A stretch of 59,691 bases of DNA from Candidatus Hydrogenedens sp. (GCA_035378955.1 DAOSUS010000006.1:1-59691), one strand, 5' to 3'. Shown: positions 7,944 to 18,061, counted from the first letter of the stretch. A program made the numbers and translations. The notes: a model not told the origin generated them from the letters alone.

Positions 7944-9200
7944 TTACTTTCTTCTGCGACGAAGAACCAAAACACCGCCTGCGGAGCAAAGTGTTGTAAT
8001 AACTGCAAGGCCAATGCCACCTGCTACAGGAATTGTTCCTTCGGGAAGTATCTGAACAGTTACTGTTGCCGATGCATAGATACCTTTCGAACTATCTGTT
8101 ACTACACACTGATATGCACCTGCATCTGCAGTGGTTACATCACGAATAACTAACTGGTTCCCTGTAGCGCCATCAATATCTTCACCATTTTTTGTCCATT
8201 GGATTGAATATGGGGCTACTAAATCTTTTAGTTCAACACGCAAATCAATTGTTCCACCTTCTTCTACTTTGATTGTTCCACTCGGATAAATTGTTACTTT
8301 ATCACTCGAAGGAGGCACATAGCCCGGATAAATCGACGGGTCTAATACTGCTGCGATAAAAGTATCACCAGGACCTTTCACACCAGCAAATTCTTGGTAT
8401 TCTTCAAAATTGGTATAGCCATCACCGTCTGCATCACCATCTTTGGCTAAGAATTCAGGTAATCTTTCATAGTTATTTGGGTCACGCTCAATATCATTTA
8501 CAAGGCAAGAACCCTGACTTATCACATCACAAAGAGCCAATAAACCTGCTACTGTTGCAACTGTGTTTGCACTTGGGTCATCTCCCACGGTTGCATACCC
8601 AGCTAATACCATAAGTAAATTACGGAATAAAGTTACGATATCCTGAGGGTTTACACATCCCGGTGGATTATCAGGAGTGGTACATAATGGCGGAACTTGA
8701 GGATAATAACCTCGGAGAACATTCCATAAGGAGGGTAACAAAACCGTCAAGAAATTATGCATCCCATCTGTATAAAGTTTCTGATAGTTTGCATTGTATG
8801 CAGCAATTACATCTGTCGGGTTAACACCAGGTTGTACCTGTCCTGGCAGTGTACCTGAAGCCAAATTAGCATATTTAGTTGGATTTTGAACCAATTCTTT
8901 GATGATACGAAGTTCGTAGTTTCCATCTAACATGCCATTAGGTGTGGGCATGTCATCTACGATACCGCCGTTAAGGTCCGCTATATCACACTGGATCATG
9001 GTTAACAACGCGGCATCCTCGCCCAGTAATTCTACTAACCAAGCAAATTTTGTCGTGACTAAATTATACGCACCATCCATTAAAGTACAGAAGTTAACTT
9101 CACTTGGGTTAGGGGGCGGTTGAACCGCATAACTTTGAGCACTCAGCCCAACAACTAAACCTACGAGCAACAGCATTGATAAAGATTTTTGTTTTAACAT
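7944..9200 (-). CDS. Secreted Ig-domain protein with C-terminal sorting/anchor signal
   Basis: A 418-aa exported protein that I do not recognise as a whole. It has a signal peptide (residues 1-25, ending AQSYA), a roughly 220-residue N-terminal region of unknown function, and a calcium-loop-like DGDADGDGYTNFEEY (254-268) of the dockerin/EF-hand type. An Ig-like domain follows (about 301-384; IQWTKNGEDI and DAGAYQCVV are typical). The C-terminus (388-418) has the layout of an exosortase-type tail: a short motif IPVAGG, a hydrophobic helix and a final RRRRK. A Shine-Dalgarno AGGGAGGAG precedes the ATG. Monocistronic, with its own promoter and terminator. Confidence 0.8.
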   Translation of the reverse strand: MLKQKSLSMLLLVGLVVGLSAQSYAVQPPPNPSEVNFCTLMDGAYNLVTTKFAWLVELLGEDAALLTMIQCDIADLNGGIVDDMPTPNGMLDGNYELRIIKELVQNPTKYANLASGTLPGQVQPGVNPTDVIAAYNANYQKLYTDGMHNFLTVLLPSLWNVLRGYYPQVPPLCTTPDNPPGCVNPQDIVTLFRNLLMVLAGYATVGDDPSANTVATVAGLLALCDVISQGSCLVNDIERDPNNYERLPEFLAKDGDADGDGYTNFEEYQEFAGVKGPGDTFIAAVLDPSIYPGYVPPSSDKVTIYPSGTIKVEEGGTIDLRVELKDLVAPYSIQWTKNGEDIDGATGNQLVIRDVTTADAGAYQCVVTDSSKGIYASATVTVQILPEGTIPVAGGIGLAVITTLCSAGGVLVLRRRRK

Positions 9201-9289
9201 AGTTTACTCCTCCCTAAAGGTTAGGGGTTTATAGTTATATTTAATTTTGTAAAACACCTCAAGACTACCTACAGCCTTGACACATATAA

Positions 9290-9318
9290 ACTATATCATA
9301 AAAAAAATAAAAAGTCAA
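9290..9318 (-). promoter_or_regulatory. Promoter of the secreted Ig-domain gene
   Basis: On the minus strand TTGACT (9318-9313), a 17-nt spacer and TATAGT (9295-9290) form a sigma-70-type promoter about 90 nt upstream of the ATG at 9200. Confidence 0.6.
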
Positions 9319-9525
9319 GTCAAAAAGTATATTTTTTTAAAATTTTTTATTCCCTGATACAAAGTTCAATTTTTAAAGATTTTTATTTGATTTCGATTTT
9401 ATTTTTGAGTTTCAAAAAAGGTATAATATTTTCAGATATATGGTTCATGACCATACAAAAATTTTGTGTTTACTAAATGAAAATAAAATTAAACCCTGTG
9501 AAAAGGTAGTGGAAAGGAAAAGATA

Positions 9526-9711
9526 TTTTTCGAGGGGTTCTGAAATATATGTATAAGGATAAGAAAGCACACCTGAAAAAGAGGTTGTGTTCTTTATATT
9601 TTTTGCAATTCAATGCATATTTTATGTCATTGTGTTCATTGCGTTTAATAGCAGAAACTCCATAATCCTATGCAGGGTATAAGTTTCTGTAATCCTTAAC
9701 CCCTCCGAAAA
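9526..9711 (+). promoter_or_regulatory. Possible structured leader upstream of rny
   Basis: Two nested inverted repeats lie in the 550-nt gene-free stretch before rny. The outer arms are TTTTTCGAGGGGTT (9526-9539) and AACCCCTCCGAAAA (9698-9711), which pair imperfectly. The inner hairpin has arms CAGAAACT (9652-9659) and AGTTTCTG (9682-9689). The outer arm ends about 40 nt before the rny start. No known riboswitch was recognised. The rest of 9319-9525 shows only AT-rich sequence. Confidence 0.35.
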
Positions 9712-9752
9712 TTCCTTGTCCATCCTTTTCAAAGAAAGAAGGAGGATTTTAC

Positions 9753-11318
9753 ATGCTTATGGTATATTACGCAATTGGAGGCGGGATTGCAGGTATTCTC
9801 CTTGGTGTTTTGTTAACCCTTTTGGGTGTCCGAATTCGAGCCAATAGTATATTAAGTCGTGCTCATCGTGAGTTTGCCCAAAAAGTTACCGACGCCGAAA
9901 GAGAATCTGCAGCAATTATCCGCGATGCAAAAACAAGAGCCCGTGAAATTGAAGTAGAAATGCGCCAAAAAATGGAAGCAGAAGGGCGTGAAATGAGGCG
10001 TGAAATTGCCAATCTCGAAAAGAGAATCCAGTCCAAGGAAGAAGCCGTCGAAAAGCGAGCAGAAGCATTAGATAAAACTGCTATTCAATTAAGTACGCAG
10101 GAACGGGAACTGGTTTCACGAGAAAAGCAATTGGATAAAGAGCGAGAACGCATTATTGCCCTTCAACAGGAGCAAGTTAAACGACTTGAAACTATTGCAG
10201 GTATGACATCCGAACAGGCCCGCAAAGAATTGTTTACCATGCTCGAAACAGAAGTGAAACGGGATTGTGCCTTACAATTAAAACGGATTGAAGAAGAATT
10301 GAAAGAAGAGGCGGATAAACGCGCCAAATGGATTATTGGCGAAGCCATTCAGCGTTGTGCAGTTGACCATGTCGCCGAGACTACTGTAACGGTTGTTTCT
10401 CTGCCGAATGAAGAAATGAAAGGTAGAATTATCGGGCGTGAAGGTCGGAATATACGCACATTGGAGAATGCTACTGGTGTGAACATTATTATTGATGATA
10501 CGCCCGAAGCCGTTATAATCTCGGGTTTTGACCCGGTTCGCCGTCAAATTGCTAAACTAACTTTAGAACGAATGATACAAGATGGAAGAATTCATCCTGC
10601 CCGTATCGAAGAATTGGTTGAAAAAATTACTGAAGAACTGAATCAAACTATCCGCGAACGAGGTGAAGAAGCCTGTTTAGAAGCCGATGTGCATGGACTT
10701 CACCCTGAAATTGTTAAACTGTTAGGGAAATTAAGTTTCCGCACTTCCTACGGTCAAAATGTTTTACGGCATTCGATTGAAGTTTCACATTTGACAGGAA
10801 TTATGGCAGCCGAATTAGGATTAAATATTCAGGAAGCTAAACGAGCTGGGCTTATCCATGATATAGGAAAAGCCTTAACTCACGAGGTTGAAGGTGCACA
10901 TGCTGTTCTGGGACATGATTTAGCCAAACGATATGGTGAGTCTGAGGCTATAGCCAATGCTATTGGAGCCCATCATGGTGATATGCCATCTAGTTCTATA
11001 TTGGCGGTGCTTATACAAGCGGCTGATGCCATGTCGGCATCACGACCTGGAGCAAGAAGTGAAAGTTTACAAATCTATCTAAAACGGCTGGAACAATTAG
11101 AAACTATCTGCAATTCATTTTCGGGTGTGGAGAAAGCCTTTGCCATACAAGCAGGTCGTGAAGTCCGTGTTATGGTGCAGCCTAACCAGATTAGTGATGC
11201 AGAAGCGGCAGTTTTAGCCCGTGATTTAGCCCGAAAGATTGAAACGGAACTTACCTATCCCGGACAAATTAAAGTTACAGTTGTCCGCGAAACACGCGCT
11301 ATTGAAACGGCAAAGTAG
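9753..11318 (+). CDS. rny: Ribonuclease Y
   Basis: Membrane-anchored endoribonuclease that starts mRNA decay, 521 aa, the usual length. The N-terminal membrane helix (about residues 4-26) is followed by a long coiled coil (about 35-170). The KH RNA-binding domain is around 215-265 (GRIIGREGRNIRTLE), and the HD catalytic domain follows with its HD pair in GLIHDIGKALTHE. Strong AAGGAGG site 6-7 nt before the ATG. It is followed 39 nt later by ymdB, a conserved gene pair in bacteria. Confidence 0.97.
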   Translation: MLMVYYAIGGGIAGILLGVLLTLLGVRIRANSILSRAHREFAQKVTDAERESAAIIRDAKTRAREIEVEMRQKMEAEGREMRREIANLEKRIQSKEEAVEKRAEALDKTAIQLSTQERELVSREKQLDKERERIIALQQEQVKRLETIAGMTSEQARKELFTMLETEVKRDCALQLKRIEEELKEEADKRAKWIIGEAIQRCAVDHVAETTVTVVSLPNEEMKGRIIGREGRNIRTLENATGVNIIIDDTPEAVIISGFDPVRRQIAKLTLERMIQDGRIHPARIEELVEKITEELNQTIRERGEEACLEADVHGLHPEIVKLLGKLSFRTSYGQNVLRHSIEVSHLTGIMAAELGLNIQEAKRAGLIHDIGKALTHEVEGAHAVLGHDLAKRYGESEAIANAIGAHHGDMPSSSILAVLIQAADAMSASRPGARSESLQIYLKRLEQLETICNSFSGVEKAFAIQAGREVRVMVQPNQISDAEAAVLARDLARKIETELTYPGQIKVTVVRETRAIETAK

Positions 11319-11357
11319 TCATAAATTTTAATTTTATCTTTTATGTAAGGAAATTAG

Positions 11358-12152
11358 ATGGTTAAGGTTCTTTTTTTAGGTGATATTATTGGTAAACCCG
11401 GTCGAAATATTGTCAACGAAATTCTTCCGCAAATAACAAGAGAACATGATATTGACCTTGTTCTTGGTAATGCGGAAAATAGTGCCGGGGGACTGGGCGT
11501 TACACCGGAGACCCTTCAATCCCTTCGGAAAACAGGTATTAACGGTTTTACATTAGGAAACCATATCTGGCGCTATGATTCCATTGTTTCTTCGCTGGAA
11601 AACGATACAGATGTGGTAAAACCTGCGAATCTTCCCCCCGCGACACCTGGAAAAAATTTTATGATTCTGACTGCTCGTAATGGAGTGAAGGTAGGAATTG
11701 TTTCTCTCTTAGGTAGAGTTTTTATGGAACCTGTAGATTGTCCCTTTCGACGGGGTGAAGAAGTAATCAATGAAATTTCCAAAGAAACCCATGTTATCAT
11801 TGTAGATATTCATGCAGAAGCCACAGCGGAAAAAATCGCTCTTGCGTGGTATCTGGATGGGAAATGTAGTGCCATCCTCGGGACCCATACTCATGTGCAA
11901 ACAGCCGATGAATGGATTTTGCCGAGTGGAACGGCATATATCTCGGATGTGGGCATGTGCGGACCGTATCACTCGGTTATTGGAATGGAAGTAAGTCGAG
12001 TGCTTACTCGATTTCTTACGGGTATTCCTAAAAAGTGGGAAGTGGCTAATGGTCCCGCTGTCTTTAATGCGGTATTGCTGGAAATTGATGAGAAAAACGG
12101 GAAAGCACACAAAATCGAACGGGTAATGATTAAAAAGCCGGGTTCTATGTAA
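11358..12152 (+). CDS. ymdB: YmdB-family metallophosphoesterase
   Basis: A 264-aa protein of the TIGR00282/YmdB family; characterised members hydrolyse 2',3'-cyclic nucleotides and affect RNA turnover and multicellular behaviour. The metal-ligand motifs are all visible: FLGDIIGKPGR (N-terminus), GNAENSAGG, LGNHIW, and the late DIHAEATAEK and GTHTHVQTADE. It directly follows rny, its conserved neighbour, and probably shares its transcript; smc begins 57 nt later on the same strand. Confidence 0.95.
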   Translation: MVKVLFLGDIIGKPGRNIVNEILPQITREHDIDLVLGNAENSAGGLGVTPETLQSLRKTGINGFTLGNHIWRYDSIVSSLENDTDVVKPANLPPATPGKNFMILTARNGVKVGIVSLLGRVFMEPVDCPFRRGEEVINEISKETHVIIVDIHAEATAEKIALAWYLDGKCSAILGTHTHVQTADEWILPSGTAYISDVGMCGPYHSVIGMEVSRVLTRFLTGIPKKWEVANGPAVFNAVLLEIDEKNGKAHKIERVMIKKPGSM

Positions 12153-12209
12153 ATCCTTTTTATATTTTTATATAATGATAAAAACTTCGGAGATAAACAG
12201 GAATTAATT

Positions 12210-15200
12210 ATGTATCTAAAACAGATAGAACTCATTGGATTTAAATCATTTGCGGAACGAACAGTTCTATCTTTCAATCCGGGGATTACGGCTATTGTAG
12301 GTCCTAATGGCTCTGGAAAGAGTAATATTCTGGATGCCATTCGCTGGGTTCTGGGAGAGCAAAGCACCCGAGAATTACGGACAACACAAATGGCAGAGAT
12401 TATATTCAATGGGAGCGAAAATCGTTCTGCACTGGGTATGGCTGAGACTACTATATCCTTTGATAATCATGATGGAAAATTACCTTTAGAATTCACTGAT
12501 GTGCAGGTAACACGAAAGGTATATCGTTCGGGTGAAGGGGAATACTTCTTAAATAAGTCGCCTTGTCGCCTCAAAGATATTACTGAATTATTTATGGATA
12601 CCGGTATTGGAACGGATTCGTATTCTATCATTGGGCAGGGTAAAATAGACTTGATTATCAGTACTCATCCTGAAGACCGACGGTATCTTTTTGAAGAAGT
12701 TGCGGGGATTGTTCGATACAAATCACGGAGAAAGATTGCCTTGCGTAAATTGGAATCTGCGGAACAAAATCTACTTCGTCTTCATGATGTTATAGCAGAA
12801 GTAGAAAGGCAACTCCGAAGTCTCAAAAGGCAGGCTCAATTAGCCCAGCGGTACAGAAACCTGATTCAAAAATTAAAAGAACTGGAGGTGCGTAATGCGT
12901 GGTTTTTATATAACACGTTACAGGAAAAAATTCATGATTTCAAACAGGAACTTAATGAAAAGAAACATAACTATATTACCGAATTAGATAAACTTACCCA
13001 ATTAGAAGCACAGGAAGAACAGAATTATTTACAACGGTCAGAGATTGAAAAAAACTTATCGAGTAAACGCGAACAACTCCACGAAATAGAATCAAAATTA
13101 GAACATCTCGAATCTCAGTTGGGGCTTCATCAAAAAGAAATTGAATTTTTGAATATGCGGAAAAAATCGTCTGAAGATGAAAAAGAGGCATTGCTCCTGC
13201 GTATACAGGAAGTCGAGTCAGAAACCCTCCAATTAGAACAAAAAAAAGAGGCATTAGCCCAACAAATACAGGAATTAGAAACGATTATACAGGGATTAAA
13301 GCAGGAAGAAGAAGAACAATTACGATACATTCAACTCTCCGAATTAGAACTTCAGCAAAAACAACAATTCCTACTGGAACAAATCCATTCAAAAAATCAA
13401 ATTCAGTCGCGTATTCAGGTGTTACAATCTCAACAACAAACCTTCCAAAAACAAATTACAGAAATTCAAGAGACCATTCGCAATAATCAGGAAACCCATC
13501 AAAAATTAGAGCAAGAAAAACAAAAATTGTTATCTGAAATGAAAAGCAAACAAGATGAAATTAAACAACTTTCCGAAGAGATGGAAAAAATTCAACAAAA
13601 TTTACGGAAAATAGAGCAGACAATATATCAAGAGGAGGAAAAACATCAGGAACTTCGCGAAACATTAAGCCGATTGGAAGCACGACTTAATTCCTTGAAT
13701 GAACTTCGTGAGAAATATGAAGGGTTCGCCGGTGGTGTTCGTGCGGTTATGAATGCAAAGAATGAAGGTATTTTAGGAGGGGAACAAATTTTAGGACCGA
13801 TAGGAGATTTAATTCGCACCGAACGCGGATATGAAGTAGCCATTGAATCTGCATTAGGCGGAAATATCAATAATATTGTTGTGCAAACAGCAGAATCGGC
13901 CAAGATAGCCATTGCGTTCTTAAAAGAACATTGGGCAGGAAGAGTTACCTTCTTACCTCTCGATACATTACGCCCGGGAACTATGGATAACTATCCAGAA
14001 TTGCAACAGTATTCGGGGTTGATTGGTCCTGCCATTAATTTTGTGCATTCCGATGAAGAGATACTTCCTGCGCTTCAATATCTGTTATATAACACTTATT
14101 TAGTTCAGACCATTGAGGATGCTATAAAAATAGCAAAAAATCATCATCGCTACCCGAAACTGGTAACAATAGACGGTGAGATTATTAACCAATCGGGCGC
14201 TGTTACAGGTGGGCGGACAAAACATGAATCTCGAGGGTTGCTTTCTCGTGTATCTGAAATAGAAGAATTACAGGAACAGCAGAAAAAATGTCAACAAGAA
14301 ATACAAAAAAATCGAGCAAATTTAAATCAACTTAAAGAACAGATTTCTTCTTTACAGCAACAAATTCAGGGGCTTCATGATAAAAAAAGTTCGTTATTAA
14401 ATCAGGTTCAGCAGATACAAATAGAACATGCCCGTGTTATCGCCCAACAAGAACAAGTGTTTCAATTATTGCAACAACTTCAGATGTCTCAAACAGATTT
14501 TGAAAAAGAAGTTGAGAAGTTAAAAAAGGAAATGACGAAAACAGATGAAGAAGCATCGCTTATATTACAGGATGATACTCAACTAAAAAATGAAATACAG
14601 CAGAAACAGCAACAATTACAAGAACTACGGGAATGGTTGGAACAAAAACGGCAAAATTCAACAGAACTAAGGGTTCAATTTACAAGTATTTTGTCCCAGA
14701 TTCACGAGGTTGATAATAATATTGTTCGTTTAAAAAATGAATATAATCGAATTATATCCTCGTCGGATGAATCGAAACAACAGATACAAGACTTTTTAAA
14801 TGAAATCCAATCCTTGCATGAAAAAATATCCGAATCAAGAATACAATTAGCCCAGTTCAATGAATTGCGACAAAAAGCCCAACAAGAATTGGTTCAGGTT
14901 CAAGAACAATATCAGCAACACATCCAATCTTTTGAAGAAAACTCACGAACGATAAAAGAACTTCGTCAACAACTCCAGCAAGAGCAAGAACAACTCCATC
15001 AATTGGAATTGGAGTTTTCCCAGATTCGGCAACAATCAGATTTTCTTCGACAGCGTATTTCTGAGGAATATCAAATTGATTTAGATACAATATCGTCAGG
15101 TGAGGTAGGGTCTGATGAATGGGATGAAAACGAACGGAACGAACAAATTGAGCAAATTCGCCAACAAATACAAAGAATGGGTACTGTAAATCCTATGGCG

Positions 15201-15791
15201 GTGGAAGAATATGAAGAGATGTTAAAACGATATGATTTCCTTTCCGCTCAACAGAAAGACCTAAATCAAGCGAAAGAAAAATTACAAGGAATAATTCATA
15301 AAATTGATGAAACTGTTCTTTCTATGTTTACACAAACTTTTAAACAGGTTGGAGAATATTTCAAGGAATTTTTCCGCCGACTCTTCAATGGAGGGCATGC
15401 TCGTATATACCTTATTGATGAAAATGACCCTCTGGAATCAGGTATTGAAATTGAAGCACGACCTCCGGGCAAAAAACCTCAGTCTATACATCAACTTTCG
15501 GGGGGCGAACAGGCTCTAACTGCTATTGCCCTGCTTTTTGCTATATTCCAGACAAAACCCAGTCCTTTCTGCATACTTGATGAAGTGGACGCACCTCTGG
15601 ATGATACCAATATTGGTCGTTTTCTTGAAATCGTAAAGGAATTTTCAAAAAATTCTCAATTTATCATTATTACCCATAATAAACAAACAATGGCATGTGC
15701 TGATGCGATTATTGGTATTACGCAGCAAGAACGCGGTGTCTCTGAAATAGTTTCTATAAAATTGAACGAACTTGCAGAATCAACAGCTTAA
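12210..15791 (+). CDS. smc: Chromosome segregation protein SMC
   Basis: Condensin ATPase for chromosome compaction and segregation, 1193 aa, full length. The N-terminal head carries Walker A GPNGSGKSN (residues 31-39). Two long Gln/Glu-rich coiled coils flank the hinge (about 500-660; GFAGGVRAVM begins it and SGAVTGGRTKHESRG is near its end). The C-terminal head has the ABC signature QLSGGEQALTAIALLFAI and Walker B CILDEVDAPLDD. I see no scpA or scpB in the window. The coiled coils are unusually rich in glutamine, which fits the lysine/glutamine-rich codon use of the neighbourhood. Confidence 0.97.
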   Translation: MYLKQIELIGFKSFAERTVLSFNPGITAIVGPNGSGKSNILDAIRWVLGEQSTRELRTTQMAEIIFNGSENRSALGMAETTISFDNHDGKLPLEFTDVQVTRKVYRSGEGEYFLNKSPCRLKDITELFMDTGIGTDSYSIIGQGKIDLIISTHPEDRRYLFEEVAGIVRYKSRRKIALRKLESAEQNLLRLHDVIAEVERQLRSLKRQAQLAQRYRNLIQKLKELEVRNAWFLYNTLQEKIHDFKQELNEKKHNYITELDKLTQLEAQEEQNYLQRSEIEKNLSSKREQLHEIESKLEHLESQLGLHQKEIEFLNMRKKSSEDEKEALLLRIQEVESETLQLEQKKEALAQQIQELETIIQGLKQEEEEQLRYIQLSELELQQKQQFLLEQIHSKNQIQSRIQVLQSQQQTFQKQITEIQETIRNNQETHQKLEQEKQKLLSEMKSKQDEIKQLSEEMEKIQQNLRKIEQTIYQEEEKHQELRETLSRLEARLNSLNELREKYEGFAGGVRAVMNAKNEGILGGEQILGPIGDLIRTERGYEVAIESALGGNINNIVVQTAESAKIAIAFLKEHWAGRVTFLPLDTLRPGTMDNYPELQQYSGLIGPAINFVHSDEEILPALQYLLYNTYLVQTIEDAIKIAKNHHRYPKLVTIDGEIINQSGAVTGGRTKHESRGLLSRVSEIEELQEQQKKCQQEIQKNRANLNQLKEQISSLQQQIQGLHDKKSSLLNQVQQIQIEHARVIAQQEQVFQLLQQLQMSQTDFEKEVEKLKKEMTKTDEEASLILQDDTQLKNEIQQKQQQLQELREWLEQKRQNSTELRVQFTSILSQIHEVDNNIVRLKNEYNRIISSSDESKQQIQDFLNEIQSLHEKISESRIQLAQFNELRQKAQQELVQVQEQYQQHIQSFEENSRTIKELRQQLQQEQEQLHQLELEFSQIRQQSDFLRQRISEEYQIDLDTISSGEVGSDEWDENERNEQIEQIRQQIQRMGTVNPMAVEEYEEMLKRYDFLSAQQKDLNQAKEKLQGIIHKIDETVLSMFTQTFKQVGEYFKEFFRRLFNGGHARIYLIDENDPLESGIEIEARPPGKKPQSIHQLSGGEQALTAIALLFAIFQTKPSPFCILDEVDAPLDDTNIGRFLEIVKEFSKNSQFIIITHNKQTMACADAIIGITQQERGVSEIVSIKLNELAESTA

Positions 15792-15803
15792 TTCTTTTCT
15801 TGT

Positions 15804-16940
15804 ATGATATCAAAACCTAAAATTTTACACCTTTTTAGTAATCATCGTTGGACAGGTCCCGCGGAACCGGTTTTAACACTTATCAAACATTTAAGGGATT
15901 TGGGCTGGGATATCCATTTGGGATGTAGCGTAAAAGGGGTCCCTGAAAGCAAATATAATCAGGTTTATGAAACAGCGATTCATTGGGGTATTCCTGTATA
16001 TGAAAACCTTTACCTTTCCAAACATAGGAATATCCTTAAAGATTATCACGACCAGAAACAGTTGAGAAGAATTATCCAGAACAAACCACCACAAATTATT
16101 CATTGCCATCTGGATAACGACCATAGACTTGGAGTAAGAATAAAAAATAATACACAAGTTTTGCTCCGCTCCAATCATTATGGGGAAGGATTCCCTGATA
16201 GAATAAAACCCCTTGTCCCTAAAACGGATGTTATCCTTGAACCTTCGTATATTGCACAGAAACAGGACATAGAACAATACAACCTGACCCCCGAAAAATG
16301 TCCTGTGGTTCCATTAGCGATAGACCTAAAGCGATTTAATCCCAATCGTCCTTTACCCGAAGTAAAATTAACAATTCCTGAGGACTCTATAACTTTAGGA
16401 ATTGTTGCAAGGTTACAAACCCATCGTAAATACGGACTCCTTTTTTCCGCACTTCATATACTTATTCAGGAAGGCTGGAAGTTGAATCTTGTTATTGTTG
16501 GTAGAGGAACAAAGCAAGAAGAGGTTGCTTACCGTCCCGTTCAAGAACTTGGGTTGGAGGAACATGTTATTTTTACGGGCTACCTGAAAGAGGATAATTA
16601 TGTGGCTATGCTTAACAAATTTGATATAGGTGTTTATCTCGTTCCTGGAACCGATGGAACCTGTCGCACTGTTCGCGAATATATGGCTATGGGAAAACCG
16701 ATTATTGCTACCCGAACGGGAATACTGCCCGAACTTGTCCAAAATGAAAAAGAAGGAATTATCATTGAAGATACGGTAGAATCTTTATATCATGCCATAC
16801 GAAATTTGTGTGCTCATACCGAATATCGTAAGAAATTAGGGGATAATGCTCGCGAGAAAGCACTCAAGAATTTTTCACCAGAATATCAGGCAAAAATCGT
16901 TTCAGAAATTTACGAAAAGTGCCTCCAAAAAATGAAATAG
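15804..16940 (+). CDS. Glycosyltransferase, GT4 family
   Basis: A 378-aa GT-B glycosyltransferase. The N-terminal domain starts ILHLFSNHRWTGPAEP. The C-terminal nucleotide-sugar-binding domain shows the GT4 pattern: LVIVGRGTKQEE, VIFTGYLKEDNY, then REYMAMGKPIIATRTGILPE with the family glutamate region. It starts 12 nt after smc without a clear Shine-Dalgarno, so it may be translated by coupling. It lies just ahead of a nucleotide-sugar epimerase gene, which suggests a role in surface polysaccharide or glycolipid synthesis. Donor and acceptor are unknown. Confidence 0.88.
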   Translation: MISKPKILHLFSNHRWTGPAEPVLTLIKHLRDLGWDIHLGCSVKGVPESKYNQVYETAIHWGIPVYENLYLSKHRNILKDYHDQKQLRRIIQNKPPQIIHCHLDNDHRLGVRIKNNTQVLLRSNHYGEGFPDRIKPLVPKTDVILEPSYIAQKQDIEQYNLTPEKCPVVPLAIDLKRFNPNRPLPEVKLTIPEDSITLGIVARLQTHRKYGLLFSALHILIQEGWKLNLVIVGRGTKQEEVAYRPVQELGLEEHVIFTGYLKEDNYVAMLNKFDIGVYLVPGTDGTCRTVREYMAMGKPIIATRTGILPELVQNEKEGIIIEDTVESLYHAIRNLCAHTEYRKKLGDNAREKALKNFSPEYQAKIVSEIYEKCLQKMK

Positions 16941-16941
16941 T

Positions 16942-16982
16942 ATATTGTTTTCAAATATGATATGAATAACATAAAACAATAT
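16942..16982. repeat. Inverted repeat between glycosyltransferase and epimerase genes
   Basis: A perfect 10-bp inverted repeat, ATATTGTTTT (16942-16951) and AAAACAATAT (16973-16982), with a 21-nt loop fills the short gap between the two genes. It could form a weak mRNA hairpin just before the next start; without a GC-rich stem it is not a convincing terminator. Confidence 0.4.
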
Positions 16983-16993
16983 GGACGCAACAG

Positions 16994-18061
16994 ATGAAAC
17001 GAATTTTAATTACAGGTGGAGCAGGTTTTGTCGGTGCCAATCTATCCATATTTTTAAAAGAACATCTGTCGGATTGCCATATAATTGCTTTTGACAACCT
17101 ACATCGGCGAGGGTCTGAACTTAATTTGAGACGATTACAACAATATGGCATTGAGTTTGTTCATGGAGACATTCGCAATATATCCGATATACAAAATATT
17201 TCTGCTTGTGATTGGCTTATTGAATGTAGTGCGGAACCCTCTGTGCTTGCGGGTTATTCTTCTTCATCCGAGTATCTTCTTCATTCTAACCTTACAGGAG
17301 CATTAAACTGTTTGCAATGGGCCAAGGAACACAAAGCCGGATTTCTATTTCTATCTACCAGCCGTGTTTATCCTTATTCCCTTATAAATTCCTTGCCTTT
17401 TGTCGAAAATGAGACACGATACCAGATAAATACGAAGGAAACCCTTCCTTTAGGTATTTCAGAAAAAGGTATTTCCGAAAAATTTCCGATAGATGGAAAT
17501 CGCACCCTTTACGGTGCCACAAAACTGGCTGTGGAATTGATACTGGAAGAATATAAGGAGATGTATAATCTACCGATTATTATAAACCGATGTGGAATTA
17601 TTGCTGGACCCTGGCAGATGGGGAAAATTGACCAGGGGGTTGTAGCACTGTGGTTGGCACATCATATTGTAGAAAAACCTATCGCTTATATTGGATTTAA
17701 CGGCACAGGGAAACAGGTTCGTGACCTGCTCGATATTCAGGACTTATGTCATCTCCTACTCTGGCAAATACAAAATTATGAAAAACTAAATCACTGGAAA
17801 TTTAATATTGGTGGAGGACAGAAACGGAGTTTTTCTCTGGTTGAATTAACAACTTTATGCCAGCAAATAACAAAGAACACAATCCCCATTACTCGTGAAT
17901 TTCAAACTCGTCCCGGAGATATCCCATACTACATAACAGATACCACACTCATAGAAACGGTATCTCCATGGGAACCCATTCAAACCTTAGAACAGACCCT
18001 TGTAAATATCGCTGAATGGATTTGCGAATATAAAAATCTTTTAAGCGGTATCCTCTTTTGA
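16994..18061 (+). CDS. NAD-dependent epimerase, CDP-paratose 2-epimerase-like
   Basis: A 355-aa extended short-chain dehydrogenase. The Rossmann motif is ITGGAGFVGANL at the N-terminus. The stretch DNLHRRGSELNLRRL and the later CGIIAGPWQMGKIDQGV are characteristic of the CDP-paratose/CDP-tyvelose epimerase branch, and the catalytic tyrosine-lysine pair is in LYGATKLAVE. Such enzymes convert nucleotide-linked dideoxy sugars for O-antigen-like polysaccharides, but many relatives have other nucleotide-sugar substrates. It follows the GT4 gene by 53 nt and probably works in the same glycan pathway. Confidence 0.82.
   Translation: MKRILITGGAGFVGANLSIFLKEHLSDCHIIAFDNLHRRGSELNLRRLQQYGIEFVHGDIRNISDIQNISACDWLIECSAEPSVLAGYSSSSEYLLHSNLTGALNCLQWAKEHKAGFLFLSTSRVYPYSLINSLPFVENETRYQINTKETLPLGISEKGISEKFPIDGNRTLYGATKLAVELILEEYKEMYNLPIIINRCGIIAGPWQMGKIDQGVVALWLAHHIVEKPIAYIGFNGTGKQVRDLLDIQDLCHLLLWQIQNYEKLNHWKFNIGGGQKRSFSLVELTTLCQQITKNTIPITREFQTRPGDIPYYITDTTLIETVSPWEPIQTLEQTLVNIAEWICEYKNLLSGILF

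Noticed and set aside
7944..8060. LPXTG-type sortase anchor
   Set aside because: No LPxTG motif; the tail fits exosortase-like signals better.
13130..13330. Minus-strand reading frames inside smc
   Set aside because: Shadows of the coiled-coil codons; no ribosome sites.
16942..16982. Terminator between GT4 and epimerase genes
   Set aside because: AT-only stem without GC-rich base or T-run; the genes look co-transcribed.
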